64,000 nt of DNA from Nocardioides renjunii (lineage in GTDB: Bacteria > Actinomycetota > Actinomycetes > Propionibacteriales > Nocardioidaceae), in NCBI RefSeq assembly GCF_034661175.1, contig NZ_CP141058.1, forward strand, positions 1,550,001 to 1,614,000, read 5' to 3'. The position numbers and the translations under genes are program-made. The notes beneath the pieces are model-generated. The model was not told the DNA's origin and searched no databases. It saw only the letters and a list, made by a program, of their open reading frames with translations. Positions 1-8,676 of this stretch are shown here, in pieces (position 1 is the first letter of the stretch; the number at the start of each line of letters is the position of its first letter).

Positions 1-146
1 GCTTCCGCGGTGCCGGCGAGCCGGTCGACAGGCGCCGACGGCGCTCGATCTTCCGGGCGCGCTGACACGAACGCCGTCACCCGGGGGAGCGTGACGACGC
101 TAACCTCACCATGTCGATCGACAATGACGACCACAAGGGGGACGGC

Positions 147-1031
147 ATGGAGCGCAGGCAGCTCGAGTTCTTCCTCGCCATCGCCGAGGCCGGCAGCTTC
201 ACCCGCGCCGCGCAGGTCCTGCACATCGCCCAGCCGTCCCTGTCCCACTCGATGCGCACGCTGGAGGCCGAGCTGGGGTCCCCGCTGTTCGAGCGGCACG
301 GCCGCGGGGTGCGGCTCACCGCCTCCGGGGAGGCCCTGCTCGGTCCGGCGCGTCGCACGGTGCGCTCGTTCGGGCTGGCCGCCAGCGCGGTGCGGGCCGT
401 GACGGACGGGGACGTCGGCCGGCTCCGCGTCGTGTCGAGCACGTCGTGGGCGGTCCACCCGCTCGTCGAGCTCATCGGGGAGTTCCGGCGCCTGCGCCCC
501 CGGGTGCGCTTCGAGGTGACCGACCCGGCTGCGCGGACGGTCGTGCTCGACCAGGTGCGCACCGGGCAGGTCGACTTCGGCCTGGTCGACGGCACCCCTC
601 CCGCCGGAGCCCTGGCCAGCCTCGAGCTGGCGGAGCAGCAGCTGCTCGCCGTGCTGCCGCAGGGGAGCGGTAAGGGCCTGACGACGACGGTCGAGGAGCT
701 GCAGCGCCACGGGCTGATCGGGACCCCACGGGGCACCGCCCTGCGTGACCTCCTCGACCAGCACCTCGAGGCGGCCGGGCACGCCACGGAGGTGATGGTG
801 GAGACCGCCCACGTCGCATCGGTGGTCCCGCTGGTGCTCTCCGGCGCGGGCGCAGCCGTGCTGCCGGAGGGGATGGCGGTCGACGCTGCGACGAAGGGTG
901 CGCGCGTCGCCCGCCTCGAGCCCGAGACCCGGGCGGCCGTGTCGCTGGTGTGGCGCGCGACCGGGCCCGAAGGCGTGGCGGCCGACTTCCTCGAGCTGGT
1001 CAGGGAGCACCGCGCCGACCGGTCGTCCTGA
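147..1031 (+). CDS. LysR-family transcriptional regulator
   Basis: A DNA-binding regulator of 294 residues, the usual LysR length. An N-terminal winged helix-turn-helix (about residues 3-60, starting MERRQLEFFLAIAEAGSF and running through QPSLSHSMRTLEAELG) is followed by a two-lobed effector-binding domain from about residue 90. I chose the ATG at 147 because AAGGGGG lies five bases upstream and the family normally begins at this Met; an ATG at 111 would add 12 residues without homology to the fold. The gene lies directly upstream of, and in the same direction as, the ABC importer and TauD-like dioxygenase, and a palindromic LysR-type box sits in the gap after it (1049-1069). It probably controls that operon and senses its substrate. 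The family call is sure; the ligand is inference. Confidence 0.93.
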   Translation: MERRQLEFFLAIAEAGSFTRAAQVLHIAQPSLSHSMRTLEAELGSPLFERHGRGVRLTASGEALLGPARRTVRSFGLAASAVRAVTDGDVGRLRVVSSTSWAVHPLVELIGEFRRLRPRVRFEVTDPAARTVVLDQVRTGQVDFGLVDGTPPAGALASLELAEQQLLAVLPQGSGKGLTTTVEELQRHGLIGTPRGTALRDLLDQHLEAAGHATEVMVETAHVASVVPLVLSGAGAAVLPEGMAVDAATKGARVARLEPETRAAVSLVWRATGPEGVAADFLELVREHRADRSS

Positions 1032-1048
1032 TCGGCTCCTCGCCCTCG

Positions 1049-1069
1049 GCCATAGCCGCTTCCTATGGC
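1049..1069. promoter_or_regulatory. Candidate LysR operator
   Basis: An inverted repeat with 7-bp perfect arms (GCCATAG and CTATGGC) separated by 7 bp. The core ATAG-N7-CTAT fits the T-N11-A pattern of LysR-family sites. It lies 18 bp after the lysR stop and 111 bp before the lipoprotein gene, where an activator of the transporter operon would bind. The DNA between it and the gene is unusually AT-rich for this window (around 1122-1155), as expected of a promoter. Confidence 0.55.
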
Positions 1070-1179
1070 TGTCGCTCACAAGTGGTCTGGGTCGCAGCGC
1101 GCTACCGCTTGGAGCCGCGTGTCAATTAAGTCTATCGTCTCACTCATATATTGATCGAGACTTCCGACCAGGAGCCACC

Positions 1180-2166
1180 ATGAACCACCGCCCCATCCCT
1201 CGCCGCGCCCGGCTCGCGGTCGTCGCGACCCTCGGCCTCAGCGCGGTGCTCGCCGGCTGCGCCTCCGACAGCGAGAGCGACAGCGACGACGGCTTCGCCA
1301 GCGGCTCCTCGGGCGGCGGCACGGACTCGGTGGTCCTGGCCGAGCAGCCGTGGGTCGACCTGCAGGTCGAGAACGAGATCGCCGTGCAGGTCCTGGAGGA
1401 GATCGGCTACGACGCCTCCATCAAGAAGAACCTCTCGGTCGAGAACGCCGCCTCGGCGCTCGGCACGGGTGACATCGACGCCTACCTCGGCAACTGGTGG
1501 CCCTCGCAGGAGCCCACCTTCGGCGACCTGATCGACGGCGGCGACGTCGACGTCGTCTCCACCATGGTCACCGGCACCGAGTACGCCCCCGCCGTCCCGG
1601 GCGACGTGGCCGACGAGCTCGGGATCGCCTCGCTCGCCGACCTCGACCAGCACGCCGACGCGTTCGGCCGCAAGATCTACGGCATCGAGGCCGGCTCGCC
1701 CGGCAACGAGACCATCCAGGCGGCGATCGACGCCGACGCCTACGGCCTCGGCGACTGGGAGCTCGTCGCGAGCGGCACCCCCGCCATGCTGGCGCAGGTC
1801 GAGAAGTCGCAGAAGGACGGAGACCCGATCGTCTTCCTCGCGTGGAGCCCGCACTGGATGACCGTCCAGTACGACACCGTCTTCCTCGAGGACCCGGAGG
1901 AGGTCTGGGGCGGCGCCGGCGAGATCCGCACCGTCACCCGGGCCGGCTTCGCCGACGACAACCCCGAGATCGCCGAGTTCATCGGCAACCTCACCTTCAC
2001 CACCGACCAGGCCGGCGAGTTCTACTACGCGCACGACAAGGAGGGCCAGGACCTGGCCGAGATCGCCTCGGCCTGGATCGAGGCCAACCGCGACGTCGTG
2101 GCGTCCTTCCTCGAGGGAGTGGAGGACGCCGAGGGCCAGCCGGCCGCCGAGGCCTTCGCGTCATGA
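1180..2166 (+). CDS. Quaternary-amine ABC importer, substrate-binding lipoprotein
   Basis: The extracytoplasmic binding protein (OpuAC/ProX/ChoX fold) of an osmoprotectant-type ABC importer, 328 residues. The N-terminus carries a lipoprotein signal: RRARLAVVATL then LSAVLAGC, with the lipidated Cys near residue 27, followed by a Ser/Asp/Gly linker. Trp residues in EQPWVDL, YLGNWWPSQEPT and WSPHWM resemble the aromatic box with which ChoX-type proteins cage a trimethylammonium head group. The YLGNWW segment is close to the choline-binding-protein motif. Start: ATG with AGGAG seven bases upstream. Its stop overlaps the start of the ATPase gene (ATGA). A quaternary amine ligand is well supported; which one is unknown, and the adjacent TauD homologue makes a sulfonated amine worth considering. 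Confidence 0.92.
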   Translation: MNHRPIPRRARLAVVATLGLSAVLAGCASDSESDSDDGFASGSSGGGTDSVVLAEQPWVDLQVENEIAVQVLEEIGYDASIKKNLSVENAASALGTGDIDAYLGNWWPSQEPTFGDLIDGGDVDVVSTMVTGTEYAPAVPGDVADELGIASLADLDQHADAFGRKIYGIEAGSPGNETIQAAIDADAYGLGDWELVASGTPAMLAQVEKSQKDGDPIVFLAWSPHWMTVQYDTVFLEDPEEVWGGAGEIRTVTRAGFADDNPEIAEFIGNLTFTTDQAGEFYYAHDKEGQDLAEIASAWIEANRDVVASFLEGVEDAEGQPAAEAFAS

Positions 2167-3410
2167 GCACCTCCCAGGCGTCGGCGCCGCCGGCCATCGA
2201 GGGCCGTGGGCTGTCCAAGGTCTACGGACTCGGGCAGCGGCAGGCCGCGCGGGCGCTGGCCGCCGACGACCCCGCTGCCGCGGTCGCCGCCGCCGGCGGC
2301 TACCTCGGCGCCAGCGACGTGAGCTTCACGGTCGCCCGGGGCGAGATGTTCGTCGTCATGGGCCTGTCCGGCTCCGGCAAGTCCACCGTCCTCAGGATGA
2401 TCAACCGGCTCAACGAGCCCACCGCGGGCGAGCTGCTGGTCGACGGCGAGGACATCACGCGGGTCGGCGACGGGCGGCTGCGCGAGCTCCGCAACAACGA
2501 GATCGGCATGGTCTTCCAGCACTTCTCGCTGTTCCCGCACCGCAGCGTGCGGGACAACGCGGCCTACGGCCTCAAGGTCCGCGGCGTCGCCAGGGCGGAG
2601 CGCTACGAGCGCGCCGACGCCGCCCTGGCTCGCGTCGGCCTCGACGGTCGGGGCGACAAGCTCCCCCACGAGCTGTCCGGCGGCATGCGCCAGCGCGTGG
2701 GCCTGGCCCGGGCGCTCGCGGTCGACCCGCCGATCCTGCTGATGGACGAGCCCTTCTCGGCGCTCGACCCGCTCATCCGACGCGACATGCAGGACCTGCT
2801 GCTGCAGCTGCAGGCCGAGGACCGGCGCACCACGGTGTTCGTGACGCACGACCTCAACGAGGCCATGCGGATCGGCGACCAGGTCATGGTGATGCGCGAG
2901 GGCAAGGTCGTGCAGTGCGCCCCGGGGGCCGAGATCGTCGCCCACCCGGCCGACGACTACGTCAGCGAGTTCGTCGCCGACGTGGACCGCGCGCGGGTGC
3001 TGACGGCGTACGACCTGCTCCGCCCCGCCAAGCTCGTGCTGCCCGTCGACGAGCGACCCGACGTGGCGCTGCGCCGGCTCGGCGACAACGAGGCGCAGGG
3101 CGCGTACGTCATCGGCGCGGGCGAGCGGCTCCTCGGTGTCGCGACCGACGCGGCCCTGCTCGCCGCGGCCAACCGGGGTGACGCCGACCTGTCCGGATCC
3201 GTCTCGCAGGACTACAGCACCGTGGAGCCCACCGCCCACATCGGCGACTTCATGCACCGCGCCGGCCGCCAGGTCGTCCCGATCACGGTGGTCGACGAGC
3301 GCGGTCGGCTCAGCGGCGTGGTGCCGCGCGCCGCCATCCTGTCGGCCCTGTCCACGGCGCCGCAGGCCGAGCGCGACCTCGACCGCACCCCGGAGGTGCT
3401 CAGTGCCTGA
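2163..3410 (+). CDS. proV: Quaternary-amine ABC importer, ATP-binding subunit (ProV-like)
   Basis: The ATPase that powers the importer, 415 residues. It has Walker A GLSGSGKST (about 68-76), the signature LSGGMRQR, Walker B ILLMDEP and an H-loop VTHD. The Asn-Asn-Glu-Ile-Gly-Met-Val-Phe-Gln-His segment is typical of the glycine betaine/proline (ProV/OpuAA) branch. The last ~120 residues look like the paired CBS domains that tune OpuA-type transporters to ionic strength. The N-terminus has the family's long insertion between the first strand and Walker A. The start overlaps the lipoprotein stop by four bases, and the 3' end overlaps the permease start, so all three subunits are translationally coupled. 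Confidence 0.94.
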   Translation: MSTSQASAPPAIEGRGLSKVYGLGQRQAARALAADDPAAAVAAAGGYLGASDVSFTVARGEMFVVMGLSGSGKSTVLRMINRLNEPTAGELLVDGEDITRVGDGRLRELRNNEIGMVFQHFSLFPHRSVRDNAAYGLKVRGVARAERYERADAALARVGLDGRGDKLPHELSGGMRQRVGLARALAVDPPILLMDEPFSALDPLIRRDMQDLLLQLQAEDRRTTVFVTHDLNEAMRIGDQVMVMREGKVVQCAPGAEIVAHPADDYVSEFVADVDRARVLTAYDLLRPAKLVLPVDERPDVALRRLGDNEAQGAYVIGAGERLLGVATDAALLAAANRGDADLSGSVSQDYSTVEPTAHIGDFMHRAGRQVVPITVVDERGRLSGVVPRAAILSALSTAPQAERDLDRTPEVLSA

Positions 3411-4308
3411 CCTGCGCATCGGTGAACGCGGCGAGAGCGTCATCGACTTCATGACCGAGCACCTCGGCGGGTTCTTCGACCTGCTCAAGGAGATCCTCAA
3501 CTTCGCGCTGCGGTCGGTCTACGACGTCCTCACGGCGTTGTCGCCGGTGGCCATGGTGGTGGTGCTGGTCGTGGTCGCGCTCGTCGCGACCCGGCGGGTG
3601 CTGCTGTCCGTCGGCCTCGGCCTCGGCCTGCTCGTCATCCAGTCGATGGACCTCTGGCCGGAGACGATGCAGACCATGGCCTCGGTCGTCGTGGCGACCG
3701 CGGTCGCGCTGCTGATCGGCATCCCGCTCGGCATCTGGTGCGCGTTCGACCCGGTGGTCCGCAGCGTGCTGCGGCCGGTGCTGGACCTGATGCAGACGCT
3801 GCCCGTGTTCGTCTACCTGCTGCCGACGATCCTCTTCTTCGGCGTCGGTGACGCACCCGGCCTGGTGGCGACCATCGTCTTCTCCGTGCCACCGGCGGTG
3901 CGACTCACCCAGCTGGGCATCAACCAGGTGGACGGCGAGACGGTCGAGGCGGCGGTGGCGTTCGGCGCCTCGCGGCGCGAGGTGCTGCGCGAGGTGCAGC
4001 TGCCCCTCGCGATGCCCTCCATCATGACCGGCGTCAACCAGGTCATCATGCTGGCGCTGTCCATGGTCGTCGTGGCGGGCCTGGTCGGCGGTGCCGGCCT
4101 CGGCGGTGTCGTGGTCAACGCCGTGCAGGGACTGCAGATCGCCGCCTCCATCGAGGGCGGCCTGGCCGTCGTCGTCATCGCCGTCTACCTCGACCGCGTC
4201 ACCTCCGCCCTCGGCGGGCAGGGGCGCGCCGCACCCGCATGGTGGCCGCGGCGTCGCCCGGCCGCTCGCGTCCCCGCCGTCGCGGCGGAGCCCGCGACCG
4301 TCGCCTGA
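3403..4308 (+). CDS. proW: Quaternary-amine ABC importer, permease (ProW-like)
   Basis: The membrane channel subunit, about 301 residues, with hydrophobic segments from about residue 45 and a BPD_transp_1 domain. The EAA loop that docks on the ATPase is visible as [15 protein letters not shown]. One permease gene is present, so two identical copies probably form the channel. I chose the GTG at 3403, preceded by GGAGG and overlapping the ATPase stop; an internal ATG at 3451 is the alternative. The C-terminus is a short Arg/Pro/Ala-rich tail. It follows the lipoprotein and ATPase genes and precedes the dioxygenase gene by only 32 bp. Confidence 0.93.
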   Translation: MPDLRIGERGESVIDFMTEHLGGFFDLLKEILNFALRSVYDVLTALSPVAMVVVLVVVALVATRRVLLSVGLGLGLLVIQSMDLWPETMQTMASVVVATAVALLIGIPLGIWCAFDPVVRSVLRPVLDLMQTLPVFVYLLPTILFFGVGDAPGLVATIVFSVPPAVRLTQLGINQVDGETVEAAVAFGASRREVLREVQLPLAMPSIMTGVNQVIMLALSMVVVAGLVGGAGLGGVVVNAVQGLQIAASIEGGLAVVVIAVYLDRVTSALGGQGRAAPAWWPRRRPAARVPAVAAEPATVA

Positions 4309-4340
4309 CCCCTTCCCCGTCCACCGAAAGGACCCCTGCC

Positions 4341-5264
4341 ATGACCTCCACGATCGACCGTCCCACCCTCACCGTGCAGCAGCTCGGTGGCCGCATCGGG
4401 GCCCGCATCGACGGCGTACGACTCGGCGGGGACCTCCCCGACAGCACGGTCGCCGCCGTCCGCGAGGCGCTCCTGCGCCACAAGGTCCTGTTCTTCCGCG
4501 GCCAGGACCACCTCGAGGACGAGCAGCACCTCGCGTTCGCCGAGCGCTTCGGCCCGCTCACCACGGCGCACCCGACGGTCAACACCGGAAGCGCCCGCGT
4601 GCTGCGCGTCACCGCCAACAAGGGCATGGCCGCCAACGCCTGGCACACCGACGTCACGTTCGTGGACCGCGTCCCGGCCATCAGCGTGCTGCGCGGCGTG
4701 GTCATCCCGCCCTATGGCGGCAACACCGTCTGGGCCAACACCGTGGCCGCCTACGAGGCGATGCCGGGTCCGCTGAAGGCGCTGGTGGACGACCTGTGGG
4801 CCGTGCACACCAACAGCTACGACTACGCCCAGCGCGACGAGGAGAACGAGCAGCCCGACGCCAACTACACGCGCGACGACTTCGCCTCGCAGCTCTTCGA
4901 GACCCGGCACCCCGTCGTCCGCGTCCACCCGGAGACGGGGGAGCGGTCGCTGGTGCTCGGCAACTTCGTGAAGGCCTTCGACGGCTTCAACAGCTCGGAG
5001 TCGACGGCGCTCTACCACCTGCTGCAGAACCGCATCACCCGGCTGGAGAACACCATCCGGTGGACGTGGCAGCACGGCGACGTGGCCATGTGGGACAACC
5101 GGGCCACCCAGCACTACGCCGTCGCGGACTTCGGCTCCGAGCCCCGGGAGATGCGCCGGATCACGGTCGCCGGCGACGTGCCGGTGTCGATCGACGGCCG
5201 CTCCAGCGAGGTCCTCGCGGGTGACGCCGAGGCGTACTCCCGCCTCGACGAGCTCATCAGCTGA
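4341..5264 (+). CDS. TauD/TfdA-family Fe(II)/2-oxoglutarate dioxygenase
   Basis: A non-haem iron dioxygenase of 307 residues. TauD enzymes hydroxylate the carbon next to a sulfonate so that sulfite is released. The iron triad is seen as His102 and Asp104 (WHTDVTF) and His258 (NRATQHYA), and the 2-oxoglutarate-binding Arg as Arg273 in MRRITV. Similarity to taurine dioxygenase runs the full length (for example [35 protein letters not shown] and [11 protein letters not shown]). ATG at 4341 follows GAAAGGA. It is the last gene of the importer operon, so the imported compound is probably its substrate. Taurine is the family default, but a quaternary sulfonate such as taurobetaine would also fit the importer. 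Confidence 0.92.
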   Translation: MTSTIDRPTLTVQQLGGRIGARIDGVRLGGDLPDSTVAAVREALLRHKVLFFRGQDHLEDEQHLAFAERFGPLTTAHPTVNTGSARVLRVTANKGMAANAWHTDVTFVDRVPAISVLRGVVIPPYGGNTVWANTVAAYEAMPGPLKALVDDLWAVHTNSYDYAQRDEENEQPDANYTRDDFASQLFETRHPVVRVHPETGERSLVLGNFVKAFDGFNSSESTALYHLLQNRITRLENTIRWTWQHGDVAMWDNRATQHYAVADFGSEPREMRRITVAGDVPVSIDGRSSEVLAGDAEAYSRLDELIS

Positions 5265-5346
5265 TCCGACGGCGACAGGCCGTCCGAGACCGGGGGAGGG
5301 TGCCGGCGCGCGCACGGGGGTGTGCCGGCACCCGTCCGGACGCCGG

Positions 5347-6099
5347 TCACCCCCAGCCGAGCGGGAACACCTCGAACGTGGCGGCGTGGGTGACGCCGAG
5401 CCCCTGGCCGCCGGCGCGGAGGATGCCGTCGAGGAACTCCTCCGGGTCCCAGCCCTCCCAGCCGAGGCCGTCGATGTAGGCGCGATGCTCCTTCAGCGAG
5501 GCCACGCCCGCGTCGAACGTGTCCGTCACGTCCACGGCGTGCGTTGCCCGGGGTGAGTTGCCGGCCCACACGGCGCGTACGCCGCCCCACGGCTCGAGGC
5601 CGTCGGTGAGCTGCTCGGGGAAGATCCACCGGTTGCCGGCGTCGCGCACGGCGTCGAGCAGCGCCCGGCCGACGGCGATGTGGTCGGCCTGGTTGAGGTT
5701 GCTGCCGCCGAAGGTCTCGCGGAAGTTGATGGTCATCGCGACGTCCGGGCGCTGCTCGCGCACGACGCGGGCGATGGCGCGCCTCAGCTCCACGCCGTAC
5801 TCCAGGATCCCGTCGGGCAGGCGCAGGAACACCACCTCGTCGACGCCCACGACGCCCGCCGAGGCGATCTCCTCGGCCTCTCGCACCGCCGTGCACTCGT
5901 CGGGGTGGAGGCCGTCGATGCCGGCCTCGCCGCTGGTGACCATGCAGTAGACGACGCGCTTGCCCTGCGCCGTCCAGCGGGCGACCGCGGCCGCCGCGCC
6001 GTACTCGATGTCGTCGGGGTGTGCCACCACGAACAGCGCGGTCTCCCAGTCCTCGGGGAGCGCTTCGTAGGACGGAGGAGCGGGGCGGTCGTCGGTCAT
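5347..6099 (-). CDS. PIG-L family deacetylase
   Basis: A zinc-dependent N-deacetylase-fold protein (LmbE/PIG-L/MshB family), about 250 residues. The metal site is visible as AHPDD (residues 26-30), and the second metal motif region reads NLNQADHIAVG, with Ala-Asp-His in place of the more usual P-D-H. Members act on N-acetylglucosamine-type sugars, mycothiol conjugates or antibiotic intermediates; nothing here decides between them. It lies on the opposite strand between the dioxygenase and sulfite-oxidase genes and so is not in either operon. Start: ATG at 6099; ATG at 6111 would add four residues and neither has a strong ribosome site. The shared gap with the molybdoenzyme gene (6100-6166) must hold both promoters. 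Confidence 0.85.
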   Translation of the reverse strand: MTDDRPAPPSYEALPEDWETALFVVAHPDDIEYGAAAAVARWTAQGKRVVYCMVTSGEAGIDGLHPDECTAVREAEEIASAGVVGVDEVVFLRLPDGILEYGVELRRAIARVVREQRPDVAMTINFRETFGGSNLNQADHIAVGRALLDAVRDAGNRWIFPEQLTDGLEPWGGVRAVWAGNSPRATHAVDVTDTFDAGVASLKEHRAYIDGLGWEGWDPEEFLDGILRAGGQGLGVTHAATFEVFPLGWG

Positions 6100-6166
6100 G
6101 CGCCCGAGCATGGCACCCGACCATTGGTGTAGTGAAACAGGTGACTTACTCCTATAAGGTCCGTCC

Positions 6167-7369
6167 ATGACCTCGATCGCTCCCACCCGCCGCGGCTTCC
6201 TCGCCGGTGCCGCCGTCATCGGCGGCGCCGCCCTCGTCCCCGGCTCGCTGTGGCCCGCTGCCCCCGCCTCCGCCCGCCCGCCCCTGATCCTCAAGCCGAC
6301 CCCGCCGGAGTGGTTCGTCGACCACGGCTCCAACGCCGAGATGCTCTGGAGCTCGGTCGACCGCGGCGCCTACCTCACGCCGCAGTCGCGCCTGTTCGTG
6401 CGCAACCACACGAGCACGCCGGTCATCAGCCGCGCCGGCTACGCACTGCGGGTGCACGGCGACGGGCTGGCGACGGCGCGGACCGAGGGCGAGGCGCTCA
6501 CGCTGACCCTCGACGACCTCCAGCGGCTGCCCCGCCACGAGCTGACGGCGACGCACGAGTGCACCGGCAACGGACGGCGCTTCTTCGCCGAGCAGCAGGG
6601 CCAGACCGTCGCCGGCACGCCGTGGGCGCTGGGCTCGGTCGGCACCGTGCGGTGGCAGGGCGTGCGGCTGCGCGACGTGCTGGCCCACCTCGGCATCGCC
6701 TCCGACGCCGTGTCGGTGCAGGCGACGGGCCTCGACGCCCCGTACGTCACGGGCGGCGTCGACCACGGCCGCGTGCGCCGGCCGTTCCCCATCGCGAAGG
6801 CGCTGGACGACGCGCTCCTCGCGTGGGGCATGAACGGCGAGGACCTGCTTCCCGACCACGGCTACCCGCTGCGGCTGGTGCTGCCCGGCTGGGTCGGCAT
6901 CGCGAGCATCAAGTGGCTGGGGTCGCTGGAGGTCTCCCGCAGCGAGCTCACCTCGCCCTGGAACACGCAGTGGTACCGGATGACCGGCCCGGGCTGGCCG
7001 GCGGACTCGCCGCCGCTGACGGTCAACCCCGTGCGCTCGGCCTGGGAGCTGGCCCCGGGGGCGCGGCTGCCGTCCCGCCCGGTGACGCTCACCGGCCGCT
7101 CGTGGAGCGGTGCGGCGAGGATCGCCCGGGTGTCGGTCAGCCTCGACGACGGCCGGTCGTGGCGCCCGGCGGTGCTCGACCGCAGGTCGCGGCGCGACCA
7201 GGGCTGGACCCAGTGGTGGGTGCGGTGGGGCAACCCGCGACCGGGGGTGCACCACCTGCTGGCGCGCGCCACCGACGAGGCCGGACGCACGCAGCCGCTC
7301 GAGGCGGCCGTCAACAGCCAGGGCTACTTCTTCGACGCGGTGGTCCGCCACCCGGTCGAGGTGGCCTGA
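6167..7369 (+). CDS. Tat-exported sulfite-oxidase-like molybdopterin oxidoreductase
   Basis: A 400-residue molybdenum-cofactor enzyme of the sulfite oxidase family. A Tat signal (TRRGFLAGAAV, Arg8-Arg9, then a hydrophobic stretch ending near ASA) shows it is folded with cofactor before export. The conserved Mo-ligand Cys is Cys132 in THECTGNGRRFF; the oxidoreductase domain runs to about residue 260 and the Ig-like dimerisation domain follows (SWSGAARIARVSVSLDDGRSW). There is no haem or membrane domain, so it is SorA/YedY-like in outline. A TATAAG hexamer 8 bp upstream of the ATG suggests a leaderless mRNA. Being 0.9 kb from a sulfite-releasing dioxygenase makes a sulfite-oxidising role attractive, but other S-oxide substrates are possible. 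Confidence 0.9.
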   Translation: MTSIAPTRRGFLAGAAVIGGAALVPGSLWPAAPASARPPLILKPTPPEWFVDHGSNAEMLWSSVDRGAYLTPQSRLFVRNHTSTPVISRAGYALRVHGDGLATARTEGEALTLTLDDLQRLPRHELTATHECTGNGRRFFAEQQGQTVAGTPWALGSVGTVRWQGVRLRDVLAHLGIASDAVSVQATGLDAPYVTGGVDHGRVRRPFPIAKALDDALLAWGMNGEDLLPDHGYPLRLVLPGWVGIASIKWLGSLEVSRSELTSPWNTQWYRMTGPGWPADSPPLTVNPVRSAWELAPGARLPSRPVTLTGRSWSGAARIARVSVSLDDGRSWRPAVLDRRSRRDQGWTQWWVRWGNPRPGVHHLLARATDEAGRTQPLEAAVNSQGYFFDAVVRHPVEVA

Positions 7370-7394
7370 GCGGTCCCGAGGAGCCGGGCTCCCC

Positions 7395-8675
7395 TCAGGC
7401 CATCACGCCGACGGCCTGGGGGGCGAAGCCCGGGAACACCTGCGCGACCGAGACCCCGAAGCGCCGGGTGACGACCTCGGTGAGCACGCTGCGGTAGTCG
7501 GTGGTGACCAGCAGGTCGGAGTCCAGCGAGTTGGCCAGACCGGGCCACGAGCCGTAGTAGCGGCCGCCCCGGACGCCCGCGCCGGCGACGAACATGACGT
7601 TGCCGAAGCCGTGGTCGGTGCCGTAGTCGTCGTTCTCCTTGACCCGTCGGCCGAACTCGCTCAGCGTCACCAGCGTGACGCGGTCCGCGGCGGGGCCGAG
7701 GTCGGCGAAGAAGGCGGCGATCGAGGCGGCCAGGTCGCCGGCGTTGCGCTTCATCTCGCCCCACTCGACGGTGCCCGCGTCGGTGTGCATGTCCCAGTCG
7801 CCCTGGTCGACGGTGATCACCTCGGCGCCGACGCCGGAGCGGACGATCCGCGAGACGTCGGACAGTGCCTTGCCGAGGCCGCTGCCCGGGTACGCCGTCG
7901 CGGGCTGACCGGCCGGCAGGTCGCGGGCGGCGCCGAAGGTCTCGGCGCCCGAGATCGCGTCGCGGACCGCCCGGCTCATGGGGCCGGTGCCCTTCCACGC
8001 GTGCTTGAGAGAGGCCAGGCGGCGCCCGTCCTCCTCCGTGCCGGCGACCTTGGCGTTGTCGACGCGGCCGACCACGAAGGCCGGGTTGGTGCCGAACAGC
8101 GAGGTCGGCACCTGGTTGCCCATCGCGGTGCCCTGGAGGGGGGACACGCCGGGCAGCTCGCCGAGGAGCCGGTTGAGCCACCCGTTGCGGGCGGTCGAGC
8201 CCGGAGCGGCGTCCTCGATGGCCTCCATGGCGGCGAAGTGCGAGCGGTTGGGCGTCGCCATGCCGGTGGCGTGCACCGCCGCGAGCGTGCCCGCCTCCCA
8301 CATCGGCAGCAGGGGCGCGAGCGCCGGGTGCAGACCGAACATCGCGTCCTGCGCCAGCAGCGACTCGCGAGGTACGGCGATGCGCGGGCGCGCGGCGTAG
8401 TAGGTCGGGTCGGCGTGCGGGACGACCAGCGAGAGCCCGTCGGCGGCACCGCGGAGCGACAGCAGGACGAGCACCGACCCCGCCGGGTTGGCCAGGCGGG
8501 TGGCGGGGCGACCCGTGACGGCGTACGCGCGGGGACCCGAGCCGCCCAGGCTCGGTCCGAGGGCGATCGCGCCGCCCGCGAGAGCCGTGCCGATGAGGGC
8601 CCGGCGGCTCAGCGCGGTGCGCGCCTCGTCGTAGTCCGAGCAGCCGCAGGAGGTCTGGAACTGGTCAGTAGTCAT
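7395..8675 (-). CDS. DUF1501 domain protein, Tat-exported
   Basis: A 426-residue DUF1501 protein, related to the sulfatase/alkaline-phosphatase fold but of unknown activity. The N-terminus has a Tat signal (ALSRRALIGTALAGGAIALG) after a short Cys-containing lead (TSCGCSDYD). Typical DUF1501 features include VLVLLSLRGAADGLSLVVPHADP and FGRRVKENDDYGTDHGFGN near the end. The start ATG is at 8675, one base from the stop of the upstream DUF1800 gene, so the two are co-transcribed and probably coupled. This two-gene pairing recurs in many bacteria and suggests one exported complex. The product's role is not known. Confidence 0.88.
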   Translation of the reverse strand: MTTDQFQTSCGCSDYDEARTALSRRALIGTALAGGAIALGPSLGGSGPRAYAVTGRPATRLANPAGSVLVLLSLRGAADGLSLVVPHADPTYYAARPRIAVPRESLLAQDAMFGLHPALAPLLPMWEAGTLAAVHATGMATPNRSHFAAMEAIEDAAPGSTARNGWLNRLLGELPGVSPLQGTAMGNQVPTSLFGTNPAFVVGRVDNAKVAGTEEDGRRLASLKHAWKGTGPMSRAVRDAISGAETFGAARDLPAGQPATAYPGSGLGKALSDVSRIVRSGVGAEVITVDQGDWDMHTDAGTVEWGEMKRNAGDLAASIAAFFADLGPAADRVTLVTLSEFGRRVKENDDYGTDHGFGNVMFVAGAGVRGGRYYGSWPGLANSLDSDLLVTTDYRSVLTEVVTRRFGVSVAQVFPGFAPQAVGVMA

Positions 8676-8676
8676 G

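Noticed and set aside
7378..7397. GC-rich partial inverted repeat between the sulfite oxidase and DUF1501 genes
   Set aside because: The arms are imperfect and overlap the DUF1501 stop codon; too weak to call a terminator.
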